From Thermus albus (GTDB lineage Bacteria; Deinococcota; Deinococci; Deinococcales; Thermaceae): DNA of 64,000 nt. A model generated the notes under the pieces. It was not told where the DNA came from. It saw only the letters and a list, made by a program, of their open reading frames with translations, and made no database searches. The stretch is taken from positions 310,001 through 374,000 of the forward strand of contig NZ_JAKTNR010000001.1 in the NCBI RefSeq assembly GCF_022760855.1, written 5' to 3'. Positions within the stretch are counted from its first letter, which is position 1, and the number at the start of each line of letters is the position of its first letter. Shown here piece after piece: positions 42,112 to 49,765 of this stretch. A program made the translations under genes and the position numbers.

Positions 42112-43113
42112 TTAAAGGCGCAGGTGGATTCCCAACCGGTCCAAGATCCCAAACACCAGCCACCACAGGGCGACATAGGCTAGGCTAACCCCATAGCCGC
42201 CTAGGGGACCCCAGTGGAGGGCGGCCGAGCCGTACAGCCAGGCCAAGAACCCTTTGAGGAGGGAGAGCTTAAGGGCCACGGGCAGGATGTAGGCCAGCAA
42301 GGGGTTCTTGCCGAGGGGTAGCCAAGGGGAAAGCCAGGTGGGGGGAAGATGCCTAAGGATTTGTATGAGGAAACCGCCTAAGGCCAAGGCCAGGAGGAGG
42401 TAGGTGGGGGTCCAGTAGGTCTTATCGGGGGGGAGGAAGGGAAGGGCTAGGGCTGCCCCTGCTAGCGCCCCAAAGGTCCAGGGCCATAGGGGTTTACCTA
42501 TCTGCAGGGTCTCCCCTAGGCGGGTGGCGAGGAGCACGAAGGCCCCGGTAGGGATGGCGGAAAGGAGTCCCCTTAGGCCTAAGGGGGCTAGGTAGGTACG
42601 GTTTAGGTGGAGCAGAAGGTTTTGTTCTTCCGTAAAGGTACCAGGGGATACCCCGGGAATGGGGACCACCAGAATGGCCGCGCCATAACCGCCCAGGAGT
42701 AGAAGGCTTAGGAGGGTGCGGCGGAGCGGGGGTAGATCGTAAAACCAGGCCCCCATCCAGTAAGCGAGGGCCAGGAGCTGGAGCACGTCCAATGCGAACA
42801 CCAAGCGACCCGCCTGAAGGCTTGTGAGGCCAAGGCCCAGGAGGAAGAGCAAGGTTACCCGGCGCAGGATCCTGAGCTCGTAGCGCCACTCCGGCATTCC
42901 CTTTCGCCTGGCATGGGCACGGCTGAAGGGTATGGCGGTTCCCATGGCCAGGAGGTACCAGGGAAACACCCAGTCGGCCAGGTAGAGGCTTCGGCCGAAA
43001 GGACCATGCCCCAGGTAAGCGGGGGCGGTGGACGGCAGGTTGTTGACCAGGAGCATGAGAAAGACGGTGAGGCCTCGGAAGGCGTCCAAAGCCAGGTGCC
43101 TTTGGGGGGTCAT
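42112..43113 (-). CDS. HGSNAT-like (DUF5009/DUF1624) membrane acyltransferase
   Basis: A 333-aa protein with about ten hydrophobic helices. The start RHLALDAFRGLTVFLMLLVNN followed by LADWVFPWYLLAMGTAIPFS is characteristic of the heparan-alpha-glucosaminide N-acetyltransferase-like family, which moves acetyl groups across membranes. It overlaps the upstream polysaccharide deacetylase gene by 4 bp (ATGA). The pair may add and remove acetyl groups on a cell-wall or surface glycan; this is inference. Confidence 0.85.
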   Translation of the reverse strand: MTPQRHLALDAFRGLTVFLMLLVNNLPSTAPAYLGHGPFGRSLYLADWVFPWYLLAMGTAIPFSRAHARRKGMPEWRYELRILRRVTLLFLLGLGLTSLQAGRLVFALDVLQLLALAYWMGAWFYDLPPLRRTLLSLLLLGGYGAAILVVPIPGVSPGTFTEEQNLLLHLNRTYLAPLGLRGLLSAIPTGAFVLLATRLGETLQIGKPLWPWTFGALAGAALALPFLPPDKTYWTPTYLLLALALGGFLIQILRHLPPTWLSPWLPLGKNPLLAYILPVALKLSLLKGFLAWLYGSAALHWGPLGGYGVSLAYVALWWLVFGILDRLGIHLRL

Positions 43114-44234
43114 CGCAGGGCACGCAGCAACCCGCCCACCGGGCCTAGGGTGAGGCCCCGGGTGTGGGCCTTATGGGCCAGGTGGGGGAGGACCCGCAGG
43201 GTGGCGAGTACGTTGTCGTGAAGGAGAATGATCCCTCCGGGCCGAAGGTGACCGAGAAGCCGTGACTCCAGCACGGGCCGGGGCAACCCCGCATAGTCTC
43301 CGGGGTCGTCGGTCCAGAAGACCGTGACTAGGCCAAGGTCTTTGGCCACTTGAAGTACCGTGCGGTTGAACCTGCCCCCAGGGGGCCGGAAGAGGTGGGG
43401 AGGGGAACCGGAGATCTGCTCCAGGACCCGGTTGCACTGGAGGATCTCCTGGCGGATCTCCTCCTCGGGGAGACCCGGGAGCCTTAGGTGGTGGTAGGTG
43501 TGGTTGCCGAGCTCATGCCCGGCCGCCACCAGGTCCCGTACCAGATAGGGGTATGCTTCCGCGTTCCTGCCTATGACAAAAAAGGTGGCCTTGAGCCCCA
43601 GTCGCTTGAGGAGGTCCAGGAGGAGGGGGGTGAAAAGGGGGTGGGGGGCGTCGTCAAAGGTGAGGGCCGCATAGGGAAGAAGGGGGTTCCCGTGGTAAAG
43701 GACGCTGCCTCGGAACCCTGTCCGGGTGGACAGGAGTTGCTCCGCCTTCTCCTTGGCGCGGTAGGCCTCAGGGCCCTCGAGGCGGGGCCAGTCCTCCAGG
43801 ATCTCCTCTTGGGGTTTTAGAGGAGCGTGGCCCGATCTGAGCCAGAGGCGTTCGTAGCCAAAGGGCTTCCTCAGGCTGAGGAACTCCTGAACCCGTCCCC
43901 GGGGCACGCTGGCCGTGAAGAGGGGGAGCTCGGTGTTGAAGGCGTAGGGGGCGGGGTAAAGGCTAAGGTCCACCTCGGCTAAGGATGGACGGGCCTCGAT
44001 GGCCTCCTTTAAAGCTTTCTGGGCCAGGTGTAAAAGGTCCTCGGGGGTCACCGGACCGGGAACCTGAAGGAGGAGCTGGGCCACCTCTATGTGGCCATTG
44101 TCCAGGTAGTTGGCCTTGACCAGGCCGGGCAGGTGGAGAACCAGCGCCGGGAGGCTTTCCGCCGGAAGTGCCTTGGGTGGGGCGGCTCCTTCCACATAGG
44201 GAATGGGGGCTAGGGCAAGGAGAGGAAACCACAT
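43110..44234 (-). CDS. Secreted polysaccharide deacetylase (CE4/NodB domain)
   Basis: A 374-aa protein with a short N-terminal signal (MWFPLLALAPIPYVEG). Residues 20-180 are an undefined N-terminal region with a GerMN-like feel (VDLSLYPAPYAF). The NodB domain begins at about 190: AALTFDDAPHPLFTP (catalytic Asp and metal Asp), GHELGNHTYHHLRLP (metal His pair HxxxH), RPPGGRFN, TVFWTDDPGDYAG and GGIILLHDN. It should deacetylate N-acetylated sugars of peptidoglycan or a secreted polymer. No clear RBS precedes the ATG; TAATAG ten nt upstream could be a -10 for a leaderless mRNA. Confidence 0.87.
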   Translation of the reverse strand: MWFPLLALAPIPYVEGAAPPKALPAESLPALVLHLPGLVKANYLDNGHIEVAQLLLQVPGPVTPEDLLHLAQKALKEAIEARPSLAEVDLSLYPAPYAFNTELPLFTASVPRGRVQEFLSLRKPFGYERLWLRSGHAPLKPQEEILEDWPRLEGPEAYRAKEKAEQLLSTRTGFRGSVLYHGNPLLPYAALTFDDAPHPLFTPLLLDLLKRLGLKATFFVIGRNAEAYPYLVRDLVAAGHELGNHTYHHLRLPGLPEEEIRQEILQCNRVLEQISGSPPHLFRPPGGRFNRTVLQVAKDLGLVTVFWTDDPGDYAGLPRPVLESRLLGHLRPGGIILLHDNVLATLRVLPHLAHKAHTRGLTLGPVGGLLRALR

Positions 44235-44676
44235 GGTTACAGCCTATTAGGCCTCCCCCTTCACCGCTAGCCCGTGGTGACCCATCCGTGGGAGGGGGCC
44301 GCGAGTCCCTTGGTTGGCCACTGGGCACCTGGGGGTGGTGGAGCCGGACGTCCCCCCTAGGGGGGTGTAGCGCCCAAGGACCCTTCGGGTCCTGTTCCAA
44401 AAGGGCCCCAGGGGGCCATCCATCCACAGCACTTATCGGGACGCTCCCAAGCCGGATTCTACCCCCGGTTTGTGGGGCCTCCTGGGGCGCCAAGCTCGCC
44501 ACATGACCGCAACGTGGCTCCAGGAGGTGACACCCCCTTCCCGCCCAGAGGGGGTGTCGCCCGTGCCGGTGTTTCCCCGGAGGCCCTTTAGTCCTAAGCC
44601 CCCTCGAAGTTTCCGCTACCCCAGGACTGGCGCAGCTTCCATCCTGGGGCAGGCCAAGGTGGGGTGGTAGGGGCGG
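44235..44676 (-). ncRNA. Candidate structured non-coding RNA region, family not recognised
   Basis: A 442-bp gap without a credible gene, dense in GC-rich inverted repeats. Read on the minus strand, in order: GACACCCCC...GGGGGTGTC (44554 down to 44525), CCTCCTGG...CCAGGAGG (44526 to 44479) enclosing GCCAC...GTGGC, GGACCC-GAA-GGGTCC (about 44392-44378), and CCCCCCTAGGGGGG (44363-44350). A nested, ordered set of stems is more like a folded RNA than a spacer. I compared it by eye with RNase P RNA, tmRNA, SRP RNA, cobalamin and c-di-GMP riboswitches and found none of their invariant motifs. Strand is a guess from the flanking minus-strand genes. Confidence 0.4.
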
Positions 44677-45318
44677 CTATCCGCCTCCGGCATCCTCGGT
44701 TATAGCCTGGGCTAGGCGCCGCCTGAGCTCCTCCAGGGGCTCAGGAAAGGCTTTCAGGGCTTCCCCCGGGCGTTCGGCCTTCCTCAGGGCTTCGCTTAGC
44801 CGCCCTTCTAAGGCGGCCAGGATGCCCGCGAGCCGAGCCAGGAGGAAGCGTTCGGGGTCAAAGTGGAAGGGTCTACCCAGGAGGCGAAGGGCTAGCACCT
44901 CCGCCTCGTAAAGCCCTTCCACCCTGGCCCCAAGGCGCCGAGCCGCCTCTAGAACCTCCAAAAAGGCAAGGAGCAAGGCCTCTTCCCAGCGTTCGGAAGC
45001 CTTAGGGGGTTCCCCCGGGGCGAGCCGGCCCAGCAGGGCCAAGGCCCCGCCCAGTTCGGCCCGGAGGCCGGAAAGGTGGAATTCCAGCACTTGCCGGTCG
45101 CTTTGACACTTAAAGAGCTCGTAGCGCAAAACCGCGTTTTCCTTGAGGGCAGGTGCGGCCTCTTCCGCAAGGCGGTGGTTTTGCGAGCGAAGGAGGGCAA
45201 TCTCCTCCTTCGCCTTGGCCAGTTGGGCCTCGAGCTCCTTAATGGCCTCCGCCAAACGGCTTGGGTCCTCGGCGGGATGCGGGAGGGGCTTGGTGCGTTT
45301 TCTTTGGAAAGGCCACAT
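44677..45318 (-). CDS. Coiled-coil protein, function unknown
   Basis: A 213-aa soluble protein. A basic, proline-rich start (MWPFQRKRTKPLPHP) is followed by a coiled coil at about 20-75 (LAEAIKELEAQLAKAKEEIALLRSQ), then an alpha-helical, Leu/Ala/Arg-rich second half with no recognisable domain. One cysteine (in LFKCQSDRQ). It begins 3 bp after the MFS permease gene stop, so they are cotranscribed. I recognise no family. Confidence 0.65.
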   Translation of the reverse strand: MWPFQRKRTKPLPHPAEDPSRLAEAIKELEAQLAKAKEEIALLRSQNHRLAEEAAPALKENAVLRYELFKCQSDRQVLEFHLSGLRAELGGALALLGRLAPGEPPKASERWEEALLLAFLEVLEAARRLGARVEGLYEAEVLALRLLGRPFHFDPERFLLARLAGILAALEGRLSEALRKAERPGEALKAFPEPLEELRRRLAQAITEDAGGG

Positions 45319-45321
45319 GGT

Positions 45322-46440
45322 TTACCGTCTTAGGCGCGCCAGAAGCGCCAAGAGGGTCAGGAGGGCCAGGCTTTCGCTCAGGATTGAAAAGGCCACAACC
45401 CGGGAAGGGGACCCTTCGTAGAGAAAGCCCATGGCGATGCTCCCAAGCAGCCAGAATAGGCCAAAGGCGGTGTCAAAGAGCCCGTAAGCGGAAGCAGTCC
45501 CACCCAGGCGGCCTACCCCCGCCCGCATGATGCTTTCCTGGAGCCCAAGAGCTCCGCCCCAAAGGAGGCTACCCGCCCACCACAAGGCGGGATCCTTCCC
45601 CAAAAGGGAAGTGGAGGCGGCCAGGGCCAAAAGAGGGACCGCCGTTAGGCTTTTAAGGCCGATGCGGTCAAAGGCCAGCCCTCCGAGAAGGGCGAAAAGG
45701 GCGTCGGCTCCCATGGCAAGGGCGTAGAAGAGGGGTATGTACGCCGCCTCGGCGCCAGATTTACCCAGGTGGAAGGCGATGAGTTGGAAGTGGGCGAACC
45801 CCATGGCGAAAAGGGCGCTGTAGACAAGGTAGAGGGCGAAGCCTGGGGGCAGGGAAAGGGCCTGGGGCCTTTTGTGCCCGCTGGGCTCGAGGCCCCTTGC
45901 CCTAAAAAGAAGCATCAAGGCCAGAAGGGCTGCGGGAAGGAGGGAAGCGAAGCCCAACCGGTAACCCCCCAGGGCCACGCTGAAAGCCACCACTAGGGGC
46001 CCTAGGAAAGCCCCCACCTGGTCTAAGGTTTCATGCACCCCGAAGGCCTTACCGTGGCCTACCTCGTCACCCGCCCGGGCTAGGAGGGCGTCACGGGCTG
46101 GGGTGCGCAGCCCTTTGCCAAAGCGTTCCAGAAAGATAAGGAGGCTCGCGCCGGCCGGATTCTGGGCTAGGGCGAGGGCTGGGACGGAAAGGAGGTTAAC
46201 CGCATAACCCAGGTACAAGAGAGGCCAGTGCAAACGGAAGCGGTCAGCAAGCTGTCCGGATGCGAGGCGTACCAGGTAACCCAGGAACTCGCCAAATCCC
46301 GCTACGAAACCCACCAGAACCGCGGAGGCCCCCAGGGTCTCCAAATAGACGCCGGAGATGCTTCGGCCGCCCTCGTAGGTAAGGTCGGAAAGAAGGCTTA
46401 CGAAGCCTATGGCCATTACAAACCGCCAGGCTAAGCCCAT
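45322..46440 (-). CDS. MFS permease, 12-helix type
   Basis: A 372-aa major facilitator: RFVMAIGFVSLLSDLTYEGGRSISGVYLETLGASAVLVGFVAGFGEFLGYLVRL resembles the YfkF/arabinose-efflux-like or Fsr-related group, with motif A-like GQLADRFRLHWPLL and FLERFGKGLRTPARDALLARAGDEVGHGKAFGVHETLDQVGAFLGPLV. The ATG at 46440 follows GGAGGAAGA; translation from further upstream yields only an unrelated 31-residue tail. Substrate unknown. Confidence 0.85.
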   Translation of the reverse strand: MGLAWRFVMAIGFVSLLSDLTYEGGRSISGVYLETLGASAVLVGFVAGFGEFLGYLVRLASGQLADRFRLHWPLLYLGYAVNLLSVPALALAQNPAGASLLIFLERFGKGLRTPARDALLARAGDEVGHGKAFGVHETLDQVGAFLGPLVVAFSVALGGYRLGFASLLPAALLALMLLFRARGLEPSGHKRPQALSLPPGFALYLVYSALFAMGFAHFQLIAFHLGKSGAEAAYIPLFYALAMGADALFALLGGLAFDRIGLKSLTAVPLLALAASTSLLGKDPALWWAGSLLWGGALGLQESIMRAGVGRLGGTASAYGLFDTAFGLFWLLGSIAMGFLYEGSPSRVVAFSILSESLALLTLLALLARLRR

Positions 46441-46590
46441 TCTTCCTCCAGCAAGCGGTACCCTTTTCCCGTCTTCCAAGGGGTGGTTCGTCGTTTGCGC
46501 CACCGCCTTAGGGTGGGAAAAGGCTTGGTACACGTATTCCCGATGGTACGGATTTTGTTCTGAAGGCCGGTCAGGATCAGGATTGGCATG
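46441..46590 (-). promoter_or_regulatory. Leader of the MFS permease gene
   Basis: A 150-bp gap. CCTTTTCCC (46462-46470) and GGGAAAAGG (46515-46523) form a 9-bp inverted repeat with a 44-nt loop, which could make a leader hairpin on the minus strand just before the ribosome site. No riboswitch motif was recognised. Confidence 0.3.
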
Positions 46591-47034
46591 TTACCACCGC
46601 TCTATGCGGTCTTCCACCAGGTCCCAGTAGCCGAGGAGGGCACCCCATTCCGCCAAGGCCCGGGCTGCCTTTTCCCCCCTTGGGCTTTTGGGAAAGAGGG
46701 GCAAAAGGGCTACCAGGGGCAGGGTAGGGCCGTGGTCGATGAGCAGATCCAGGGCTTCGGGAAAGGGGAGGTTCTCAAGCAGAAAGAGGTGAAGCTTTGA
46801 GGGAACCTCCCAGGGGCTATTGAGCCAGGCCTCCCCCGCCTCGGTTAACCTGAAGCCCAGGCCTTCCTGTTGGCAGAGCCCCACCTCCTCAGCAAGGAGG
46901 AGGGATTCCAGGGGATCGTCCACAACGTGGCGCAAGGACTCCAGGGCCTGGGGAAAGGGGAGGGGCCCGTGGGACAAGAGTTGCAAGGTGCGGTAAAGGT
47001 CTTCGGGGCCCACCCAGACTAGCCTTTGCACCAT
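46591..47034 (-). CDS. Small protein with winged-helix-like segment, function unknown
   Basis: A 147-aa protein. Residues 10-70 (DLYRTLQLLSHGPLPFPQALESLRHVVDDPLESLLLAEEVGLCQQEGLGFRLTEAGEAWL) look like a winged helix ending in the usual LTEAGEAWL wing; the rest is helical. ATG at 47034 has AAGGAGGTGG seven nt upstream and is preferred to an in-frame start six codons earlier. It overlaps the Cys-rich gene by 16 bp. Function cannot be named. Confidence 0.65.
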   Translation of the reverse strand: MVQRLVWVGPEDLYRTLQLLSHGPLPFPQALESLRHVVDDPLESLLLAEEVGLCQQEGLGFRLTEAGEAWLNSPWEVPSKLHLFLLENLPFPEALDLLIDHGPTLPLVALLPLFPKSPRGEKAARALAEWGALLGYWDLVEDRIERW

Positions 47035-47435
47035 GGCCACCTCCTTTTCCATTCCCTTTTGGGGCCTTGGGGCTTAAGGGGTGCCGGGGGGGCAAACCTG
47101 GGTTCCTCCCCCTGAAGCACCCTGCGGTAGCGGTCTTGGAGGGCGCGGAGATCGTGGATCCACGCTTCTTCCGGGGCCCGGGGAAACCAGTAGGGGCAAG
47201 GGCAAAGGCGCCTCCAATCCCCAACCGCGGGTTCCCGGGCCCAGGTGAAGGTGAAGCGGCAGGCAAAAAGGGCCTTCCCATCCACGCGGAAAGGGACCAG
47301 GTACAAGCACGCTTGGGGGTGGCTCAGGGCCTCCGGGATAGGGCAGGATAGGCACGCCTCCCGGGTGATGGGGCGATCTCCCTCGGCGCTGCAGCGGCCG
47401 TCTCGGCGATAGGGGCAAGGAGGCAGTGGCTCCAT
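47019..47435 (-). CDS. Cys-rich small protein, possible Fe-S or zinc binder
   Basis: A 138-aa protein with Cys in pairs: PCPYRRDGRC, ACLSCPIP, QACLYLV, FACRFTF and LCPCPYW, followed by a basic, proline-rich tail ending KREWKRRWPWCKG. The repeated C-P-Y and C-x2-C pattern suggests a metal or Fe-S site. Start ATG overlaps the stop of the UspA gene (ATGA); an upstream start would run through that gene. No family recognised. Confidence 0.6.
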   Translation of the reverse strand: MEPLPPCPYRRDGRCSAEGDRPITREACLSCPIPEALSHPQACLYLVPFRVDGKALFACRFTFTWAREPAVGDWRRLCPCPYWFPRAPEEAWIHDLRALQDRYRRVLQGEEPRFAPPAPLKPQGPKREWKRRWPWCKG

Positions 47436-47854
47436 CAGTGCACCACCATCACCGCGGAGGGGGCATAGCGGAGAACCCGCTCGGAAACCGAACCCAACAT
47501 CCAACGCTGCACCGGTGTAAGACCCCTTCGCCCTAGGACAATGAGGTCGTAGCCCTCCTCCCCAGCCACCCTGATCAAGGTTTCGGCGGGATGGCCCACT
47601 TGGCTGCGGGTCCTCAGGACCACGCCGCGGCGCGCCGCTTCCCGCTGGGCAAACCGGAAGGCCTCCGCCAGGGGGCCTTTGGCCTCCTCCAGAACCCCTT
47701 CCAACTCCATTCCCAGCTCCGCAAACTCCGGCGGCCGTACCACCGCCAGGGCCAGCACCTCCCCGCGGAAGGCCTGGGCCAGCTCCAAAGCTGCCATCAA
47801 GGCCTTCTTGGCGGGCTCCGAACCGTCGTATCCCACAAGGATCTTACGGAACAT
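47435..47854 (-). CDS. Universal stress protein
   Basis: A 139-aa UspA-fold protein: FRKILVGYDGSEPAKKALMAALELA at the N-terminus and the ATP-binding loop GRRGLTPVQRWMLGSVSERVLRYAPSAVMVVH (G-x2-G-x9-G-S/T pattern) at the C-terminus, so it belongs to the nucleotide-binding class. It follows the antiporter gene by 73 bp and is coupled to the Cys-rich gene by ATGA. It may be cotranscribed with the fluoride-controlled antiporter. Confidence 0.92.
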   Translation of the reverse strand: MFRKILVGYDGSEPAKKALMAALELAQAFRGEVLALAVVRPPEFAELGMELEGVLEEAKGPLAEAFRFAQREAARRGVVLRTRSQVGHPAETLIRVAGEEGYDLIVLGRRGLTPVQRWMLGSVSERVLRYAPSAVMVVH

Positions 47855-47927
47855 ATCCTCTCACCTACCTTTCCTCGTCTATCCTCCCAGCAGGAAAATC
47901 CAACTACCCCCTGCCCCTGGGCTAGCA

Positions 47928-49088
47928 TCAGACCTCATCCGCCACCTCCTGGACCTCGGTCCTTTGCATGTGGTGGTGGGGTAAAAAGAAGTGGTTGGCG
48001 ATCCAGGTGGGCACCACGGCGCTGGCGATGACCGCCGCCACCAAAAGGGAATACTGTTCCTCGGAGATGATCCCGTGGGTTAGGCCATAGAGGCTACTGA
48101 TGGTACCAAAGGTGAGGCCCGTGGACATGAGTAAGGTGGTGTAGGCGGCATCCCTTCCCCCGTAACGGAAGAGCTGGGTGGTGGGATACACGCCAAGGAC
48201 CTTGGTGCCCATCTTGGCCAAAAGGAGGATGAGAAAGCCACCCAAACCAGCCACCAGTGCCGGCAGGCTCACCAGGCTCCCCGCCCTTAGGAAGTAAAAG
48301 GGGGTGAGGAGACCAAAGGTAAGGGTCCTTAGACGCCGGATCAAACCGTGGTTCTTGCCCACCGTTCCAGCCAAGACCATGCCTATGAGGTAAGCGGGCA
48401 GAACCGCCTCGGAGCCGCTCCAGGCGGCTAGGCTTCCCAAGGCGAACAAGGCGAAGAGTAAGAACTTAGCCTCAAGCTCGTAGGTTCCCCCGCCATAACG
48501 GGCGAAGAAGGCCCCGGTAAAGCGGAGGAGGTAGAGTCCGACTCCTAGGCCCAAGGCGAAGACCAGGGTGCCCCATCCGAAAGGGGCAAAAAGCAGGCCC
48601 AAAGCCAGAACGGTGCCTAAATCGTTCACAAAGCAGGCGGCCAAGATCACTTTGCCAAAGGGGGTTTTGTTCAGGCCAAACTCCAGCATCACCGCATAGA
48701 CCACGGCCACGCTGGTGGTGGACAGGGCAATACCCGCAAGCCAGCTGGCCCGTGGGTCCCAACCAAGCAGGGTGTGGGCCAAAAGGGCCACCCCCAGGAA
48801 AGGTGCGAAAAAACCCGCTAGGCCTATGCCAAATGCCTCCTTCCATTTTTTCCGCAGGGTCTCCGGTTCCAGCTCAGCCCCGGCGAGGAAAGTGAGGACC
48901 ACGCTTCCCGCACCTGCCAGAAAGGTCACCCACGGGGCTTCGCTGTGAAGGATTCCTTTACCCAGCAGGGCGCCTGCCGCTATGCCCACCAGGATTTCCG
49001 TTAGGGCTACGGAGACCCGAAACCAAATGGAAAAGTGAGCCGCCACCAGAGCTAAACCCATCCAGACCGCCGCTACACCCCAGTCCAT
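47928..49088 (-). CDS. CPA2-family cation:proton antiporter under fluoride riboswitch control
   Basis: A 386-aa membrane protein with about 12 helices. The unwound ion-site helices are visible: GIALSTTSVAVVYAVMLEFGLNKTPFGKVILAACFVNDLGTVLALGLLFAP. The key pair is Asn-Asp (VNDLG), not Asp-Asp, so exchange may be electroneutral, as in KefB/KefC-type proteins. The C-terminus ends in a His-rich HHHMQ tail with no RCK/TrkA-N domain. Upstream lies a fluoride aptamer with an expression switch, so the protein should help cells cope with fluoride, perhaps through Na+/K+/H+ balance. RBS GGAGG eight nt before the ATG. Confidence 0.92.
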   Translation of the reverse strand: MDWGVAAVWMGLALVAAHFSIWFRVSVALTEILVGIAAGALLGKGILHSEAPWVTFLAGAGSVVLTFLAGAELEPETLRKKWKEAFGIGLAGFFAPFLGVALLAHTLLGWDPRASWLAGIALSTTSVAVVYAVMLEFGLNKTPFGKVILAACFVNDLGTVLALGLLFAPFGWGTLVFALGLGVGLYLLRFTGAFFARYGGGTYELEAKFLLFALFALGSLAAWSGSEAVLPAYLIGMVLAGTVGKNHGLIRRLRTLTFGLLTPFYFLRAGSLVSLPALVAGLGGFLILLLAKMGTKVLGVYPTTQLFRYGGRDAAYTTLLMSTGLTFGTISSLYGLTHGIISEEQYSLLVAAVIASAVVPTWIANHFFLPHHHMQRTEVQEVADEV

Positions 49089-49105
49089 CGGGCTTCCTCC
49101 TTTCT

Positions 49106-49131
49106 GGGGTAGGAGAAAAGGCTCCTACCCC
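49106..49131 (-). promoter_or_regulatory. Alternative hairpin exclusive with the riboswitch terminator
   Basis: Minus-strand GGGGTAGGAG (49131-49122), loop CCTTTT, CTCCTACCCC (49115-49106): ten perfect pairs. Its left arm is the terminator's right arm, and it hides the T-run in its loop. When the aptamer holds the first CTCCTACCC strand, this second hairpin can form as an antiterminator; it ends just before the ribosome site. Confidence 0.7.
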
Positions 49132-49145
49132 TTTGGGTAGGAGCC
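49116..49145 (-). terminator. Riboswitch-controlled terminator
   Basis: Minus-strand stem GGCTCCTACCC / GGGTAGGAGCC (11 perfect bp), loop AAAG, then TTTT (49119-49116). The left arm is shared with the fluoride aptamer. Confidence 0.9.
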
Positions 49146-49183
49146 ATCAGCCCTGCGGGCGGTTTTAGGCGGGCCCCATCGCC
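49135..49183 (-). promoter_or_regulatory. Fluoride (crcB) riboswitch aptamer
   Basis: On the minus strand the element reads GGCGATGGGGCCCGCC, then TAAAACCGCCCGCAGG, then GCTGATGGCTCCTACCC. It matches the crcB motif: GGCGAUG, GGCCCGCC pseudoknot segment, A-rich junction, CUGAUGGC and CUAC, and is nearly the same as the Thermotoga petrophila aptamer. It begins about 10 nt below a TAAAAT -10 (49197-49192). The 3' strand (49145-49135) is also the 5' arm of the terminator, so fluoride binding should prevent termination and turn the antiporter on. Confidence 0.93.
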
Positions 49184-49333
49184 TTGAGCCTATTTTAAGT
49201 GAGGAGATCTGAAAGAAATGTGAAGGCCGTCTGCGGTTGGGGGGTGGAAGGAAGCCATGTGTGAGAGGGCTGGGGGGTGAGCAGGGTGGTAATGGTTTCA
49301 CGTGCTAGTTTAATCGTGATAAATCTCACATAA
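49184..49333. promoter_or_regulatory. Upstream region of the riboswitch with CRP/FNR-type palindrome
   Basis: The gap holds the antiporter -10 (TAAAAT on the minus strand, 49197-49192) and, at 49316-49329, GTGATAAATCTCAC, a perfect GTGA-N6-TCAC palindrome followed by A, the core of a CRP/FNR-family site. The palindrome is 120 bp from the antiporter promoter and directly next to the decayed gene that follows, so its present target is unclear. Confidence 0.45.
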
Positions 49334-49765
49334 AGAAGGGCCCCCAAGGTGTACCTGATGGACTCGGGCCTGGCCGCCCATCTCCTCGGCTTTCCCGCGG
49401 TGCCCCTGGAGGGAACCCTCTGGGGCCAGCTGTTGGAGGGATTTGTGGTGGGGGAGGTGCTCCGGCTCCAGGCGGCCCAGGAGGGGTTTCGCCTCTACCA
49501 CTACCGGGAGGCGGGTGGCCTCGAGGCGGACCTCCGCTTTAGGGCCCCTGCTCCAAATCAACCGCCTGGAGTTTCCCCAAGGGGTAGTGGTCCTGGAGGC
49601 GAAGGCCAAGGCCATCCTGGGCCCTCAGGACTTCGCCCCCTTGGCCCGCATCAAAGACCGGCTGGAAGCCCGGTTCCTCCCGGGGGGATCCTCTGCCCAG
49701 GGGAGGGAGTGGTGGCCTTTGGCCGGGGGCTCCCGGCCCTCTCCTTGGGCTACTTCTGGCTTTAG
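49334..49765 (+). pseudogene. Remnant of an AAA ATPase with DUF4143 C-terminal domain
   Basis: Homology begins right after an in-frame TAA (49331-49333) at RRAPKVYLMDSGLAAHLLG, the start of the DUF4143 domain, and continues EGTLWGQLLEGFVVGEVLRL and FRLYHYREAGGLEADL. Near 49545 it shifts frame to VVVLEAKAKAILGPQDFAPLARIKDRL, and near 49690 it shifts back to GILCPGEGVVAFGRGLPALSLGYFWL. The whole N-terminal P-loop part is missing. Two frameshifts and truncation show decay. In intact relatives these proteins are common on mobile or defence-linked islands of archaea and thermophiles. Confidence 0.85.

Noticed and set aside
44240-44670. Identification of the structured region as RNase P RNA (AGAATCCGGCTT resembles the 3' end) or as a cobalamin riboswitch (GCCACTG present)
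   Set aside because: The other invariant motifs (GAGGAAAGTCC, ACAGA-type and B12-box surroundings) are missing or in the wrong order, so only a generic structured-RNA call is justified.
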